From Dasypus novemcinctus (Eukaryota > Chordata > Mammalia > Cingulata > Dasypodidae), in contig NC_080690.1 in the NCBI RefSeq assembly GCF_030445035.2, positions 28,980,796 to 29,044,795 of the forward strand: a stretch of DNA of 64,000 nucleotides, read 5' to 3'. Position 1 is the stretch's first letter, and the number at the start of each line of letters is the position of its first letter. This document shows, piece after piece, positions 12,369-23,695 of the stretch. The notes beneath the pieces are model-generated. The model worked only from the letters and a program-made list of their open reading frames with translations. It was not told where the DNA came from and made no database searches. Both the position numbers and the translations under genes were made by a program.

Positions 12369-12735
12369 GAAAATGTGGCATTGGTGTGGAGAAAGTGGCC
12401 ATGGTGGCTGCTGGGGATAGGGAGTGGGAGGAAAAGATGTGGTGGGGGCATTTTCGGGACTTGGAATTGTCCTGGGTAACTGTCTGGGGACAGTTATTGG
12501 ACATTGTATGTCCTCCCATGGCCCACTGGGAGGACTGTGGGAGAGTGTGGGCTATGGTGTGGACCATTGACCATGAGGTGCAGCGGTGCTCAGAGATGTA
12601 TTCACCAAGTGCCATGAATGTCTCATGATGATGGAGGAGGTTGTTGTTATGGGGGGAGTAGTGGGGTGAGGGGGCTGGGGAGTATACGGGGACCTCATAT
12701 TTTTTTAATGTAACATTAAAAAAATAAAGAATGTC
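12369..12735 (+). mobile_element. Xenarthran-type L1 3' UTR fragment, sense, inside L1M
   Basis: Sense-strand 3' end of a younger L1: 'ggtgtggagaaagtggccatg', a four-run G tract (12651-12680), 'gggacctcatatttttttaat', 'gtaacattaaaaaaataaag'. The same order of words recurs at 24362-24756. L1M text matches up on both sides ('cagttttggcaattt' before, 'aaggaatttggacaattcatc' after), so the piece interrupts ORF2. A short possible TSD (AAGAAAATGT against AAGAATGT) flanks it. Confidence 0.8.
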
Positions 12736-13556
12736 AAGGAATTTGGACAATTCATCTAAGTTGTAGAGTTTACTTTCATGAAATCGACTGTCATTCCCTT
12801 ATTTCATGCCAGAAATTTGTAATCTATATTTTCTTCTTCTTCATTATTAGCCTAGTTAAGTATTTCTAATGTGATTTTTAAATTTGCCTTTTCCAATAAC
12901 CATCGTGTGATGTCATTAATGGTTTTTATATTGTTTATCTATTAGTTCATTTATACTCAGTCATGTCTTTGTCTTTGTTGTATCCTTTCTTCTCTATACT
13001 TTGGACTTAATTTGTTCTTCATTTTCTAGCTTCTTTATGGTAGAAATTTAGGTCACTGGCTTAAAACTCTTAATTATTTCTAATATAAGCATTTAACACT
13101 AAATTTTTCTTAAATATTTGTTTGTTTCTATCCCACACATTTTGATATGCTGTTTTTGCACTCTCATAGCTCAAAATATATTCTAATATATTCTAATTTT
13201 CTTAGTAAATACTTCTTTGACCCATAGATTACTTAGAAGCATGATGTCTTACTCCCAGCAATTTGGAAATGTTCTGGATTTATTTATTTATTTAGCATTC
13301 TAAATTATTTTATGATCAGAGAACATATTTTTTTTGTGTGGATAATTTTTAAATACCCATAATATCTCTATCTTGGTGACTCTTCATGTGCATTTTAACA
13401 GAATGTAAGTTCCAAGATAATTAAAGTTGGTTAATAAAATATCAGATTCATCAGAATTCTATATCTTTTCTATTTTTCTCTCTACTTTTTCTATCAGTTA
13501 CTGCAAGAGGAATGGCAAAATCTCAAACTATTTTGGAATTGTCTATTTCTCCTTTC

Positions 13557-13978
13557 AATTTTGTTGGTTTCTTTTTTTTTTTTTTTTTTTTTTTAGATTT
13601 ATTTCTTTCTCTCCGTTCCCTTCATTGTCTGCTTTCTGTGTCCATTTACTCTGTGTTCTTCTGTATTTTAATTAGGCGGCTCTGGGAACTGACCCTGGGA
13701 CCTTCTGGAGTGGGAGAGAGGTCATCATTCCCTTGTGCCACCTCAGTTCCCTGGTCTGCTAAATCTCTTAATGTCTCTTCTCTGTGTCTCTTTTTGTTGC
13801 ATCATCTTGCTGTGTCAACTCTCCACGTTGACTGGCACTCCTGCACGGGTTGGCACTCTGCATGGGCCAGCTTGCGGTGCAGGCCAGCTTGCCTTCACCA
13901 GGAGGGCCTAGGTATCAAACTCTGATAGATGGGAGTACAGTAGTTTAAGCCACATCTGCTTCCCAATTTTGTCAGTTT
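13557..13978 (-). mobile_element. DAS-type SINE, antisense, with 14-bp TSD
   Basis: Begins with a T22-class tract (tail of a minus-strand insertion), then 'gatttatttctttctctcc', the tRNA-like block 'ggctctgggaactgaccctgg', 'gtctctttttgttgcatcatc', and ends with 'ccacatctgcttccc'. Direct repeats AATTTTGTTGGTTT (13557-13570) and AATTTTGTCAGTTT (13965-13978) flank it, two mismatches apart. It closely parallels the copy at 56390-56805 but has diverged more. Inserted into the L1M. Confidence 0.88.
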
Positions 13979-15244
13979 TTAATAATTGTATTTTGAAATT
14001 ATATTATTGAGTCATACATATTTAGAATTATTATATTTCCCAGATGAATTGACTTTTTCATCAGTATGAAATGTCTGTCTTTATCACTGATGACATTATT
14101 TGTTCTAAGACCTATTTTGTCTGATATTAACATAGCCAATCCAACTTCCTTATGATATTAACATACCCACCCTAGCTTTCTTATGATTAGAGTTTTCATG
14201 ATATATTTTTCCTACTATTTTCCATTTTTAAAAATCATTTTCCTTTTTAACCTCAATTGGTCCTTATAAATAGAGTGTTTTAAAAATACATGTAACTAGC
14301 ATTATCATTGGTTCTTTTAATACAGTCATGCACTGTCAGCCTTTTTATTTGAGGATTTAGTCTATTCAACTGTGATGTAGATTTTGCTATTGTTTTATGA
14401 AACAAGATACTATTTTGTTTCTTGCCCATTCTCTTTTTTTCTCTCTCCCTTTCTTTTAAACTACCTTGTTTTGAATTAATTGACTATTTTTTGTGCTACA
14501 TTTTATATCTTCTGTTGACTTATAAGGAATAGCTAATTTATTATTGTTGTTGTTGTTGTTATTATTTTATTAATTGTCCGAAGGGTTACAATATTTGTCT
14601 TTAACTTAAACGTTCGCCTTCAAAAAGTATTATACCATTACATATATAACGAAAAAAGTCTTACAATTCTGTGTTTCCATTTATCTTTCTCCTGTCTTGT
14701 CCTTTGTGCTAGTACTATTTTGGACTCTATTTCTTTATATGTAATAAACCTATAATTCTCCATTATTTTTGTTTACTCAGTTCGTATTAATTATAAAAAA
14801 ATTAAATGAGGGGAAAATGCCATTCTTTTTAATTACCCATATATCTGTCATTTCTAGAAATTTTTATTTCTTTTCTATAGATCCTTATTCTAGCTGGAAT
14901 AATTTCCTTCAAACTGAATAACTTCCTTTTAATATGTCACTCAGTGTAGATCTGTTGATGACAGAACTTATTTTGCCTTCCTTCCCTTCCCTCTTTCCTG
15001 TCTTCCTTCCTTGATCCCCTCCTCTCTTGTGGACCTTTAATTACAGATATACTGAACCACTTGGAATTGTATTATGGGTCACTGAGACTTTGGTTCTTTT
15101 TTCCCATTTTTTCTTCTTTTTTTAAGTTCTATGCTTTATTTCGGATAGTTGCTATTGCAATCCCTTTAAATTTATTGATCCTTTCTCCTGCAATGCCTAA
15201 TTAAGTCCATTGAGTGAAATTTCATTTCCGAACTTATAATTTTT

Positions 15245-15345
15245 AGCTATAGTATAACTATATATAGTTATACTACATATAGTATAACTATAAATATATA
15301 TATATAAATATATATAGTATAACTATAAATAGTATAAATAGTATA
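15245..15345. repeat. AT-rich palindromic tract
   Basis: A perfect 26-bp palindrome occupies 15250-15275, followed by partial copies of its arm (AGTATAACTATA at 15281-15292 and again near 15316) and TA dinucleotides. Such a tract can fold as a hairpin or cruciform. It lies immediately left of the probable LTR. Confidence 0.85.
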
Positions 15346-15348
15346 GTA

Positions 15349-15982
15349 TGCTGCAGAAATTAATTTCAAGAGCATGTCAGGTGAGTTAGGCCAGTAATTT
15401 ATTAAGGTAGGGAGGGAAGAGAAATGGGAGAAAATAACAGATCATGGGTCCCAGTTAGAGAAGAAGGGGCTGAAAAATGGTAAAGAGGGCTAATTTACAG
15501 ACTACAATTCCCCATTAAAGATTATCAATGCCCAGGTTTTGCTTGTGTTTTGATTCATGCAGGGGAACACAGCAAAAGCAGAGCACAGAAGGCAGGGACA
15601 AGGCAAGACTGGCACCAGGACTGGCACCGGGTCAGGGCAAAGTCAAGACAGCAAGAGGTCTTCATGCTTGCTTTTTAAAGCATTAATTATTCTGCCCCTT
15701 TGCTAATGTCAGGGGCAGAGGTCCAGTTGCGTTGCTGTTTTGATTGATGAGCCCACTCATCAATCCCCTGGGAGGGACCAATGATAAAGTCCTTGGGGAA
15801 TATCCAGTGCTTCTCCTAGTTTCTGGAGGAAATCTTGTTCTGAATGGCAGACTCTTGTGGGGTGTGTGTGTGTGTGTGGGGGGGGCGTGTCTTCCAGCAG
15901 CCATCTTGGGGTTATTAATGTCCATGTGGATTTCTTGCCAGGGTCCAGAACCATCCATTCCCTATCTTACTAGCCTGCTTCA
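15349..15982 (-). mobile_element. Probable endogenous retrovirus solo LTR, antisense, in L1M
   Basis: The 634-bp block starts TG and ends CA. On the minus strand a polyadenylation signal AATAAA (reverse of 15398-15403) lies about 50 bp before the 3' end, as in an R/U5 region. ATAGTA (15343-15348) and ATAGGA (15983-15988) would be a 6-bp target duplication with one mismatch. Base composition is clearly less AT-rich than its surroundings. No internal retroviral genes remain. Family not identified; the LTR call is inference from structure. Confidence 0.55.
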
Positions 15983-16810
15983 ATAGGATATTGATGTGTT
16001 ATATATATCCAATTTCTCTTAGGGTTGTGTTTATGTTGTTTGTTTTGATGCTTACTTTTCCTTTCTATCCCTAAATATGCTTGTATATGCTTATATAGTT
16101 CTTTTATTTACTTATTTTTTAGTGATTTTTTCATCAGTTCTGTCATTTCTAGTTTGGTTTATATTGACTGTTTTTCTCCTGGTTATAGGCCACGTTTTTC
16201 TGTTTCTTTACATGTCTTATAATTTTGTTTGGATCCTGGACAGTTAGTATATTAGTGGCTATATCTAGATTTTGTTATATTTCTTATCATTCAGTTTTGT
16301 TTTACAAAAATTAATTGAATCGTAGACCAGCTTGATCCTCTCAGAGATAACTTTTTAAAACATTACTAGGGCCGTTGTAGAGGAGCCATTACTCTAAGGT
16401 TGGTTGAGCCCTACTTTTTAAATTTTTCTGGTTTCTCTGCAGAATAACTTTGTTTACAGTGATGTCTCTGTACTCTGGATGCACAGAAATCAAATATTTC
16501 CCAAACCTGTGCTATTTGCAGCCTATAGCTCCCTCGTAGTTATTCTTTCCCCAGTAATTTTTCTTTGCTGTGGGCTCTTGAGGTCTCCCATTATGCTTAT
16601 CTGGCTTTGTATTCAAGACTCAAGGAGTGCCACAGGCAAATATCTCAAACTCTTTTATTGTATAGCTTTCCCCTCTCTGGCACTTACTCTTCAAAATTCC
16701 AGCTATTGCACTGTTATCAAACCCCTTTCTTCAGCTCTCAGCTCAGAGAGACTGTCATTTTCTGTTTGGGCTTTCCTTTCCTGGGAATTTTGGATGCTAC
16801 TTTGAAATGA

Positions 16811-19014
16811 CTGAGAGGAAGCACCCTTGCCATTAAAACTCAAAGTTTTAATATTTACCCCAAATTTCTTTCAAGGACAGGAAAGAAGAAATTGTGTCAT
16901 GTTCAATAGTCAGTTATATGTGTACATTTCTCATATGCATGAGTCATTCCTGTCGTAATTGTTTAACAAACTGTTTAGTACAATGATAAAAGATGCAATA
17001 CTAGATATATATAGCTAGAACTACAAATCAAGGAAAAGTATAAAGTATCATGGAACTGTGAAGAATTCATCTTAGAAAAAACCAAAATCACAGTTGGAGA
17101 AAGAAGACATGACGAAAAATAGATTTATTTAAAGAAAGAGTTGAGATAGCTGTTGATTAATGAGATGCATCCTGAAGTGATAAGGGTAATATCTTATCAA
17201 ACTCTCAAGTTTTCTGCTTAATAGTGGGAATATATGTGTTCCCATTTGGTCAATACACATACATGTGAAAAGCCTATAGGGCGGAAAGAAAAGTCAACAA
17301 GGAAAAAAAAAAGAGATAAAAGTCAATAAAATGACTTCAATTATCTTGAAGTAAAAAGGCTTAAACATAAAGATAAAATAGGAAATTTTATGCAATTCAA
17401 TATTGTCTCCTGTGTGCCCAGTCTAATCTAGACATAAGAGATGTAAAGATAGAAAGCTATATCAGGCAGGTTTTCTCACTAGGATTCATCATCCAGCTAG
17501 GTCTGAACCTGATTCAGAACGGTTAACATTTCCTTAACGGGTTGTGACTTATTCTTAGGTGAGTCGGGAAGATGTTGAGTTCAACCTAGAGCTTGGGATT
17601 GCCTTTGATTAAGATAATGTTTTAAATCAAGCATGGATGTCTAAAACTATTGACCAGTGGATTTATACTTTTGTAAGTAGAACATTTCCTTGAAAACCAT
17701 TTTATAACGCATCTGGATTAGAGTCTCATATTCCATTTTGGGAATTTCCTTCAACATGCATCTTAAAATCTTACTATATTTCTCAATATTTATCTTCTTA
17801 GTTCCTTACAATTTACTTTATATTCCAACACTGAGCCTTCCAGTAGAAGCTCATCTTAAAGAAAGGTGTTAAACCAAGATTAAGACCTGGGAAAATTATT
17901 TTAAAATTCAAACAAGTGAAAATGAAATTGGGATACACATTTAATTGTGATGCTGGAACCTGAGCACTAATATGGTTTAGAAAATGATTCTGGAGAAAAA
18001 GAAATTACTCTTACCATAAAGTCTTCAGGAATCAGGATGTTCAAAAGGATGCAAATTCCTTAAACTTCCTCTACTTGTTAATCATACCACTTATAATTCT
18101 AAAATATGGAAAGCAGAATTTGATGGTAGGGATATGTATATTTTTGCCCAGTGCTAGCAAGTCCCACACATCCATTTTCAACAGGAGATGACAAGCTTGA
18201 AAAAATCAACTATCATCCTGAAGATACTTTAAAAGACTCATCCAAAAAGTTCCCTTTTATTTTAACAGAAAGTATTAAAATGAAATCATGCATGACTTCA
18301 AAATGTATTCAGATTTCTCTATAGTGTATAACAATAGGGAATTTTATCAGATTACACTTTCAATAAAAAGAGTTCGAATGAGTTTGATGTGATTTCTATT
18401 TCAATCATAAGGGTGACCTACACAGGTATCTTTTTTTTCAATCATTTTCTTTCTGGTCTCTCCATCCATATTTTAACCTGTTAATAGGTGGATGAGTTTG
18501 AGGGAAAACAGAGTAGTTTGACCTTTAATGTAAAGCCATTTTTGTATGATCAAAAATAGTACTGTTTCCAATATTATAAAGAATGTGGATTTTAAGATTC
18601 AAAGGTGCATGCCAGTCTCAGCAACCTGGGAGGAATGATAACATGATCCTTCCTTGAATGATAATTTTATCTCCATAACTGCTTTCCATCCACTTACCTC
18701 ACTATATGTTAAGACTTATGCGCAGAGATATATGTTTAGCCAAGCTGTTTTAATAAAATATACTACATTTTAAAAGGACAAATACTGGACTTCAGTTCAC
18801 TAAGGGATGCCCCATTTTCTTGCATCAGTTCCCTTCTTTTTTAGCAGCTTGTTACCACAAAACCAGGAAAGAAGAAATTACTCAAGGAAATTGCTATCAG
18901 CTGCAAACCCTACTGGATTACAGAACCTGAAACAAAGTAGCTTCCCTAGCATAGTCTAAAGAGTTGGCTAAGTCAGTAACCACTAACATGTAAGGGGAGA
19001 AGTGGAATAGAATG
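16811..19014. other. Intronic sequence, nothing recognised
   Basis: AT-rich, no usable open frame, no recognised repeat. Possibly decayed L1 at the left edge. Confidence 0.45.
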
Positions 19015-19165
19015 CAATAGCTCTCAATCATCTCAGAAGACTTTTACACAAAAAATTTCATTTTAAATGCAGATGGCCAGGCCTCATCCCCAGAAATTCT
19101 TGTTCAGTTGATTTTGGGATAAACCCAAGGATGTGTAATTTTAACATGCTCATATATTTGGGTCT
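19015..19165 (+). mobile_element. MER5A-like hAT MITE remnant
   Basis: The order 'tagctctcaatcatctcaga', 'aatgcagatggccaggcctca', 'tccccagaaattcttgttcag' and 'gatgtgtaattttaacatgct' follows the MER5A non-autonomous DNA transposon. The terminal inverted repeat is decayed and no target duplication is visible. Confidence 0.6.
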
Positions 19166-20257
19166 GAATTGCTACCTGAATTTTTCACTTGGCTTCTGTT
19201 TGCATGGCTCAGACACAAGTGTTAATTAAATGGTCTTAAAATTTGGAGTGTCAAAGAAGGCCAAATAGATCAGGGACTAGTATATAATAGGCACTTAATT
19301 TTTTCAAAACAGTGTGATAATAAACGTATGATCAGTGATATAGGCTTCTCTTGTACTCAGTTCATGTAGGATTAGCTATGATTTGGACTTCTCAAGTTCC
19401 CGCTAGTCATTTTGACTCACTTATATTCACAGATTCCTCTAACATATTTATTCAACAAACCAATCAAGAGCATTATATTTACTTTACATTTACTTTATAA
19501 TAAAATAACATTACATCTCTGAGCACAAGACTGTTGTTCCTTCTGCCTCCTTCATCAAGGAAGTAGTAAATTTTCAGCTGATTCCTGAAGGGTGATAGAT
19601 CTTCCCTACATGAACAAAGAAGATGTGAGGTTATTGCAGGCTAGGCAGAGAAATGTACAAAATCTTGCAGCCCTAATATTTTGTAACCAGAAACATGGTG
19701 ACAAAAGTAACCAAGAAAGAGATTTTTGGAAATGGGCAAGAAGAGGAATAAAAATAAGTAGGTCCATTAGTGAAAGAATGAACTTGTGGTATAGAACTTG
19801 CAGATGGACACTCCCAATAAGTAAATGGAGAAGACATAAAGCTGAAGTTTTATAAAGAAATAGTCTGGTTCTTGAGCTCAGATAATTGGATGAGGTTCCA
19901 AGTGTTTGTAAAGAGGTTAAGGAAAAGGACTGAGGATAGAAAACCTATTAACAGAAATATAGGAGATGCAGGGGGAAGAGGGAAAGCTGTTCTCTGTTTT
20001 TCCTTACTTTAACAAACCAGCCCTTCATCTAAATCCAGCCCACATTCTGCTCTTTCTGTGAGGCTTTCCCTCATTTGTATCTGACAGATATTTTAATTAG
20101 AGGTTCTGAAAGCATAGTGGACCACAGAGTACAGAAACAGAAATGGAAGGGCAGGGGGCACAATTAGAAAGTAAACTACCAGCTGCCTGATATTTTAACT
20201 AGTTATATTTTGTTTTTCTCTCTCCTTCAGGGTCATACATTCCTTGAGTTCAATTAG
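19166..20257. other. Intronic sequence, nothing firm
   Basis: An 87-codon frame at 19592-19855 (plus) has no recognisable domain. Possible L2-like text around 20000-20100 is too weak to annotate. Confidence 0.4.
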
Positions 20258-20430
20258 CATATCTTCATTCATCCATTCATCCATTCATTCAACAAGGATT
20301 AATTGAATCCTTAACACAGAGACTTCTACATAGTGACACCTGATAGGCAGTGGAGACACACTCAGTAAAGACGACAAAAATCTTTGCTACAAAGAGTCTT
20401 ATAGTCTAGATGATGGGACATAAAAATGCA
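20258..20430 (-). repeat. L2 3' end, antisense, with (CATT)n start
   Basis: ATTCATCCATTCATCCATTC, then ATTCAACAAGGATTAATTGAATCC and 'cagtggagacacactcagtaa', 'gtcttatagtctagatgatgg': the reversed L2 tail and the words that normally follow it. Confidence 0.65.
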
Positions 20431-21680
20431 ATATATGTGTATATATATATTTCTCCCCAGTATGTTAAGTGGGATGTGTGCCAAGAAAGTCTTTCCTCTG
20501 ACAGTGCTGTATCTCTTCTGCCTGTGATGTCTTGTGGATAGTAGGCACTGAAAAATCAAATTAATTGAATGTGTCGATTTGGACTTAAAAGAAATTGAGT
20601 TGGATGCATGAGATATGGCAAAGGGAAATGCATTTGTAAGATTTTGGGTGGCTTGTCTGGTATGGCATTTTATGTCTTATTTTCATGCATGCAATACAAA
20701 ATACTCAGGGAGCTTATGGGATATAATGAAGTGATTTTCATAGATCCTTAAGCTCTTTCAATTCAAAGAAGGTTATTTCAATAACAAACTACTTCTTGTA
20801 CTTCCTTTCATCTTAGTTCTCCACTCACTATATTTAATGATTCCAATATCTTGGACACAATGTATATTTCATTTAAACTGCTATTTGAAAATAATCTCAC
20901 TTTCTGGCCCAACTACCCTTTATATCAAGTATGTTAATGAGCTCAGATTTATCAGGTCCAGCGCAAAATGAATTAATTTCTAACTCCCAATTCCTTAAAT
21001 ATATAGAGGCATCTATGCATTCAAAAGAGATGCAGTGAAAAAGTCACTCCCCTGACTTTGCTACCCTTATAACAACAGGATTTGAAACCATTGCTAGGTT
21101 GTTTTCTGAGATATTCATAAGAAATTCCATTAAGGGCCTTGATTTTTGCTTGCTTATTTGTTTGTTTTCTTTGAATTTGCCCTAAGCAGCTTGCATGCTA
21201 AAAAATAATTCATTTTTTACATTTTTTCATAAATCCAAATAGAAATATTCTTATTCAGACTTGATATGATATTTATAAAAGTTCTAAAGTTTCATTTAAA
21301 GGAAATAAAACTTGGTTCTTGGTATAGTTTTCACTTTCCAGTGGATTAGTTAATGCAGGCATTACTCAGATAAAACAACGATAATATTGGTCTTCACCCC
21401 TAACTCCCCACTGTGTATGTAGAGTAGAATAAATCTGCTGTTCCTCAGAGCTTTAAAGAATCTGAAAAAAAGTACATAGAGCAATCTGAGTGCAAGCAAG
21501 CATGAAAATTTAAGTGCAAGGGGAAAAAGCATCAAATTCAGAAAACCTTGGACAGTGTGACTGACTCTAACATAGAACTTGAACTCTGTAAAAGGTGTAC
21601 TCCTCTCTAGGTGGGAGTCCCCTATATTTTTTATTTGATATTTGTATAATCTCTGTATCTTTAACAAATAATCCAACAGG
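20431..21680. other. Intronic sequence, nothing recognised
   Basis: No repeat or exon recognised. A 104-codon minus frame at 21362-21676 has no identifiable protein content. Confidence 0.4.
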
Positions 21681-21681
21681 A

Positions 21682-21704
21682 AAAAATAAAATAAAATAAA
21701 ATAA
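21682..21704 (+). repeat. (AAAAT)n simple repeat
   Basis: About four and a half perfect AAAAT units. Confidence 0.85.
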
Positions 21705-21753
21705 TCATTGGAAACTTCAGAAAAAATTCACTACTTCTTGCATAATTAATTCA

Positions 21754-21799
21754 TGGTTATGTTATATTATGTTACGTTATGTTATGTTATGTTATGTTA
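21754..21799 (+). repeat. (TTATG)n pentanucleotide repeat
   Basis: About nine GTTAT/TTATG units with two single-base interruptions (GTTATATTAT and GTTACG). Confidence 0.85.
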
Positions 21800-22029
21800 G
21801 TCTCGAACTATGGAATTTAGATCTATACAGTGTTATATGGAATATCTTTTGATCCCTCCAAAAATACTTATACTGTTTTCTATCAATGGCCTTGGCTACT
21901 TGGTTTTCTTCTTGTGTCTATTTACTGTGCCATGGCATGGTAAGTAGAGTTTTATAATGTGCTCTAAAACCTCCCTCCACACACTTTTTCTTTTTTGTTT
22001 TACTCATGAGCTCTAGTGAGAAATTATAG

Positions 22030-22150
22030 AAAATATACTGGACTTGGTTTTAAACCTTAGCTTCAAGCTCAGAAACCTTGAGAAAGTCATTTTATCTTTA
22101 AATATCCCTGTTCCTTGTATATGAAATGGGAATAAGAACTCCTTGTTCTG
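22030..22150 (+). repeat. MIR SINE remnant
   Basis: Shows 'ctggacttggttttaaacctt', 'aaaccttgagaaagtcatttt', and 'gtatatgaaatgggaataaga', the MIR core in order. Confidence 0.6.
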
Positions 22151-22189
22151 CCTCTGTAAATCACAAATATAATTAACCAGATTTACAAT

Positions 22190-22362
22190 ACTCTTTGTTT
22201 CCTAGGGCTGCCATAACAAATCATCACAACTTGGAAGATTCAAACAACAGAAATTTATTCTCTCATACTTCTAGAGGCCTGGCATCCAAAATCAATCCAT
22301 GCTCCCTCTGTAGAGAGGCTAGGAGAGAATCTGTTCTTGGACTCTTCCAGCTTTTTCCTTGG
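22190..22362 (-). mobile_element. MLT1-type LTR fragment, antisense
   Basis: Starts at the reversed MLT1 3' end: 'cctagggctgccataacaaa', 'aacaacagaaatttattctct', 'cttctagaggcctggcatcca', 'aatctgttcttggactct'. Only the 3' third of the LTR is present. Confidence 0.75.
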
Positions 22363-22818
22363 TGTAATGGTTAGCCTAAACTGTAGGGGTTCTTAACCTT
22401 TTTTTGTTCCACAGACCCCTTTGCCAGTCATGTGAAAACCGAGGACCCTATATCTAGCCCACACTATGCTGTGCATTATTTAATAAATACATCACACCTG
22501 CACCAACAAATCCCCATAAGAATAATGTTTCTTTGGATTTCATTTCAAGCTCATGGATCCCTTGTTAAGAACCCCTGGGCTAATGTGTCAACTCATCCAG
22601 GTAATGGTACCCAGTTGTTTGGTCAAGCAAACACTGGGCTAATTGTAATACAAGGACATTTTATGGATTTTAATCATCAGTAAATTGATTGCATAGATGG
22701 ATGGTTATATCTATAATCACTCAAGGAGATTGCCATCAACAATGAGTGACATCTTATCCAGTCAGTTGAAGGCCTTAAAAGAGGAAGTGATACCAACATT
22801 CAGAGAGAATTCTCAGCC
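22363..22818 (+). repeat. Ancient repeat (TGTGTCAACT family), split by a hAT element
   Basis: The segment 'gtgtcaactcatccaggtaatgg', 'cagttgtttggtcaagcaaac', 'aatcatcagtaaattgattgc', 'ccagtcagttgaaggccttaa' is the same family as 54895-55225, which also shows the far end. I know the text as a common eutherian interspersed repeat but cannot name it with confidence. Its first 20 bases (GTAATGGTTAGCCTAAACTG) are cut off by the element at 22384-22577. Confidence 0.6.
22384..22577. mobile_element. hAT-Charlie-type MITE with terminal inverted repeats
   Basis: The element has terminal inverted repeats TAGGGGTTCTTAAC (22384-22397) and GTTAAGAACCCCTG (22564-22577), which pair except at the outermost base. 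Internal text 'ttgttccacagacccctttg' and 'ctcatggatcccttgttaag' is typical of a non-autonomous Charlie element. It sits at the 5' end of the older repeat. The 8-bp duplication expected for hAT is only imperfectly visible (CTAAACTG against CTAATGTG with a 2-base offset). Confidence 0.75.
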
Positions 22819-23695
22819 CTACTTTTTTTTTTTTAATTTTGAGGATTGGATTTATATTTTCATGATGCCACAATGATATTGTCCAGATATACCCACAGTG
22901 TTGATTTGATAAAACACTATAAACAATATTAATAAGCACATTAAAATATATAATTCAGTTAATGAAAGCTACATTTTCCTTACATTTAAACTGTTTTGGT
23001 ATCAAAGGAAATATTTAAAAAGTGCAAAATATAAAATCCAGGAATAAGATACATGAAAGATAATTAACAATATGAAATAAAACTATCACATTTCTCTTGT
23101 TATATATTTTAATTCAAAATTTTATAACAGTATTTAACATTAAAATTTGATAAAAATCTATTAAAATGATTATAATCACTGTTGATATGATCAATAATAT
23201 AGTCCTAATTTGTTTTTTCCTCTGTCCTTTTGTAGCTGTACTTACAAACACATTTTGAAAGCAAGAAGATTTTTTTTGAACAATTCTAATTTCAGGAATA
23301 TATCATAATGATTGCTTCACATATTTCAATGCATAACTAATTTGGAATCCATGAGCACCAAAATTTATCTACATGACATAAAAATATTTCAAATTAAAAA
23401 GGAGGCAGCATTTTGCAGTCATTAAACAACAACTCTTATATCAGCATATCTGTGTTCAAGTGACACATTTACTCCACACTTGATGATCTAGACAAGAGTT
23501 GTGAAAAAATTAGAGATAATAAATATAAAATCCTTAATTCAGCTACAACTCCTTGCTTTCAAATAAAGAAGACTAGGCCAAATAAAATTTCTGTATCAGT
23601 GTGAAAACAGATGAATTACCCTGGACTAAACAGACAATTTGGACTTCCCTCTTTTACTTGATCTGGAAAAAAAAAAAAAGGACAATGGGTTATTC
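22819..23695. other. AT-rich intronic sequence, nothing recognised
   Basis: No open frame or repeat recognised; very low GC by eye. Confidence 0.45.

Larger units (their letters stand above)
9167..16810 (-). mobile_element. Large antisense L1M interrupted by at least four later insertions
   Basis: The + strand shows the reverse complement of an old LINE-1 in 3'-to-5' order. The 3' UTR is at 9167-10034 and 10471-10950 ('tttattgagatataatttacc', 'gaattgctgggttatatggta'). ORF2 follows to about 14.9 kb; the reverse-transcriptase peptide LPNTFYEA is visible in the minus frame at 12040-12282. ORF1/5' UTR-like text runs to about 16.4-16.8 kb ('ttggatcctggacagttagta'). Insertions at 10035-10470, 12369-12735, 13571-13964 and 15349-15982 split it. 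The reading frames are destroyed; this is a fossil. The 5' boundary is the least certain. Confidence 0.8.

Noticed and set aside
12319-12750. 143-codon minus frame
   Set aside because: It is the antisense of an L1 3' UTR also found at 24362-24756; no protein family content.
13427-13925. Frames starting near a T-rich tract
   Set aside because: They read through L1M sequence into the DAS SINE; no domain.
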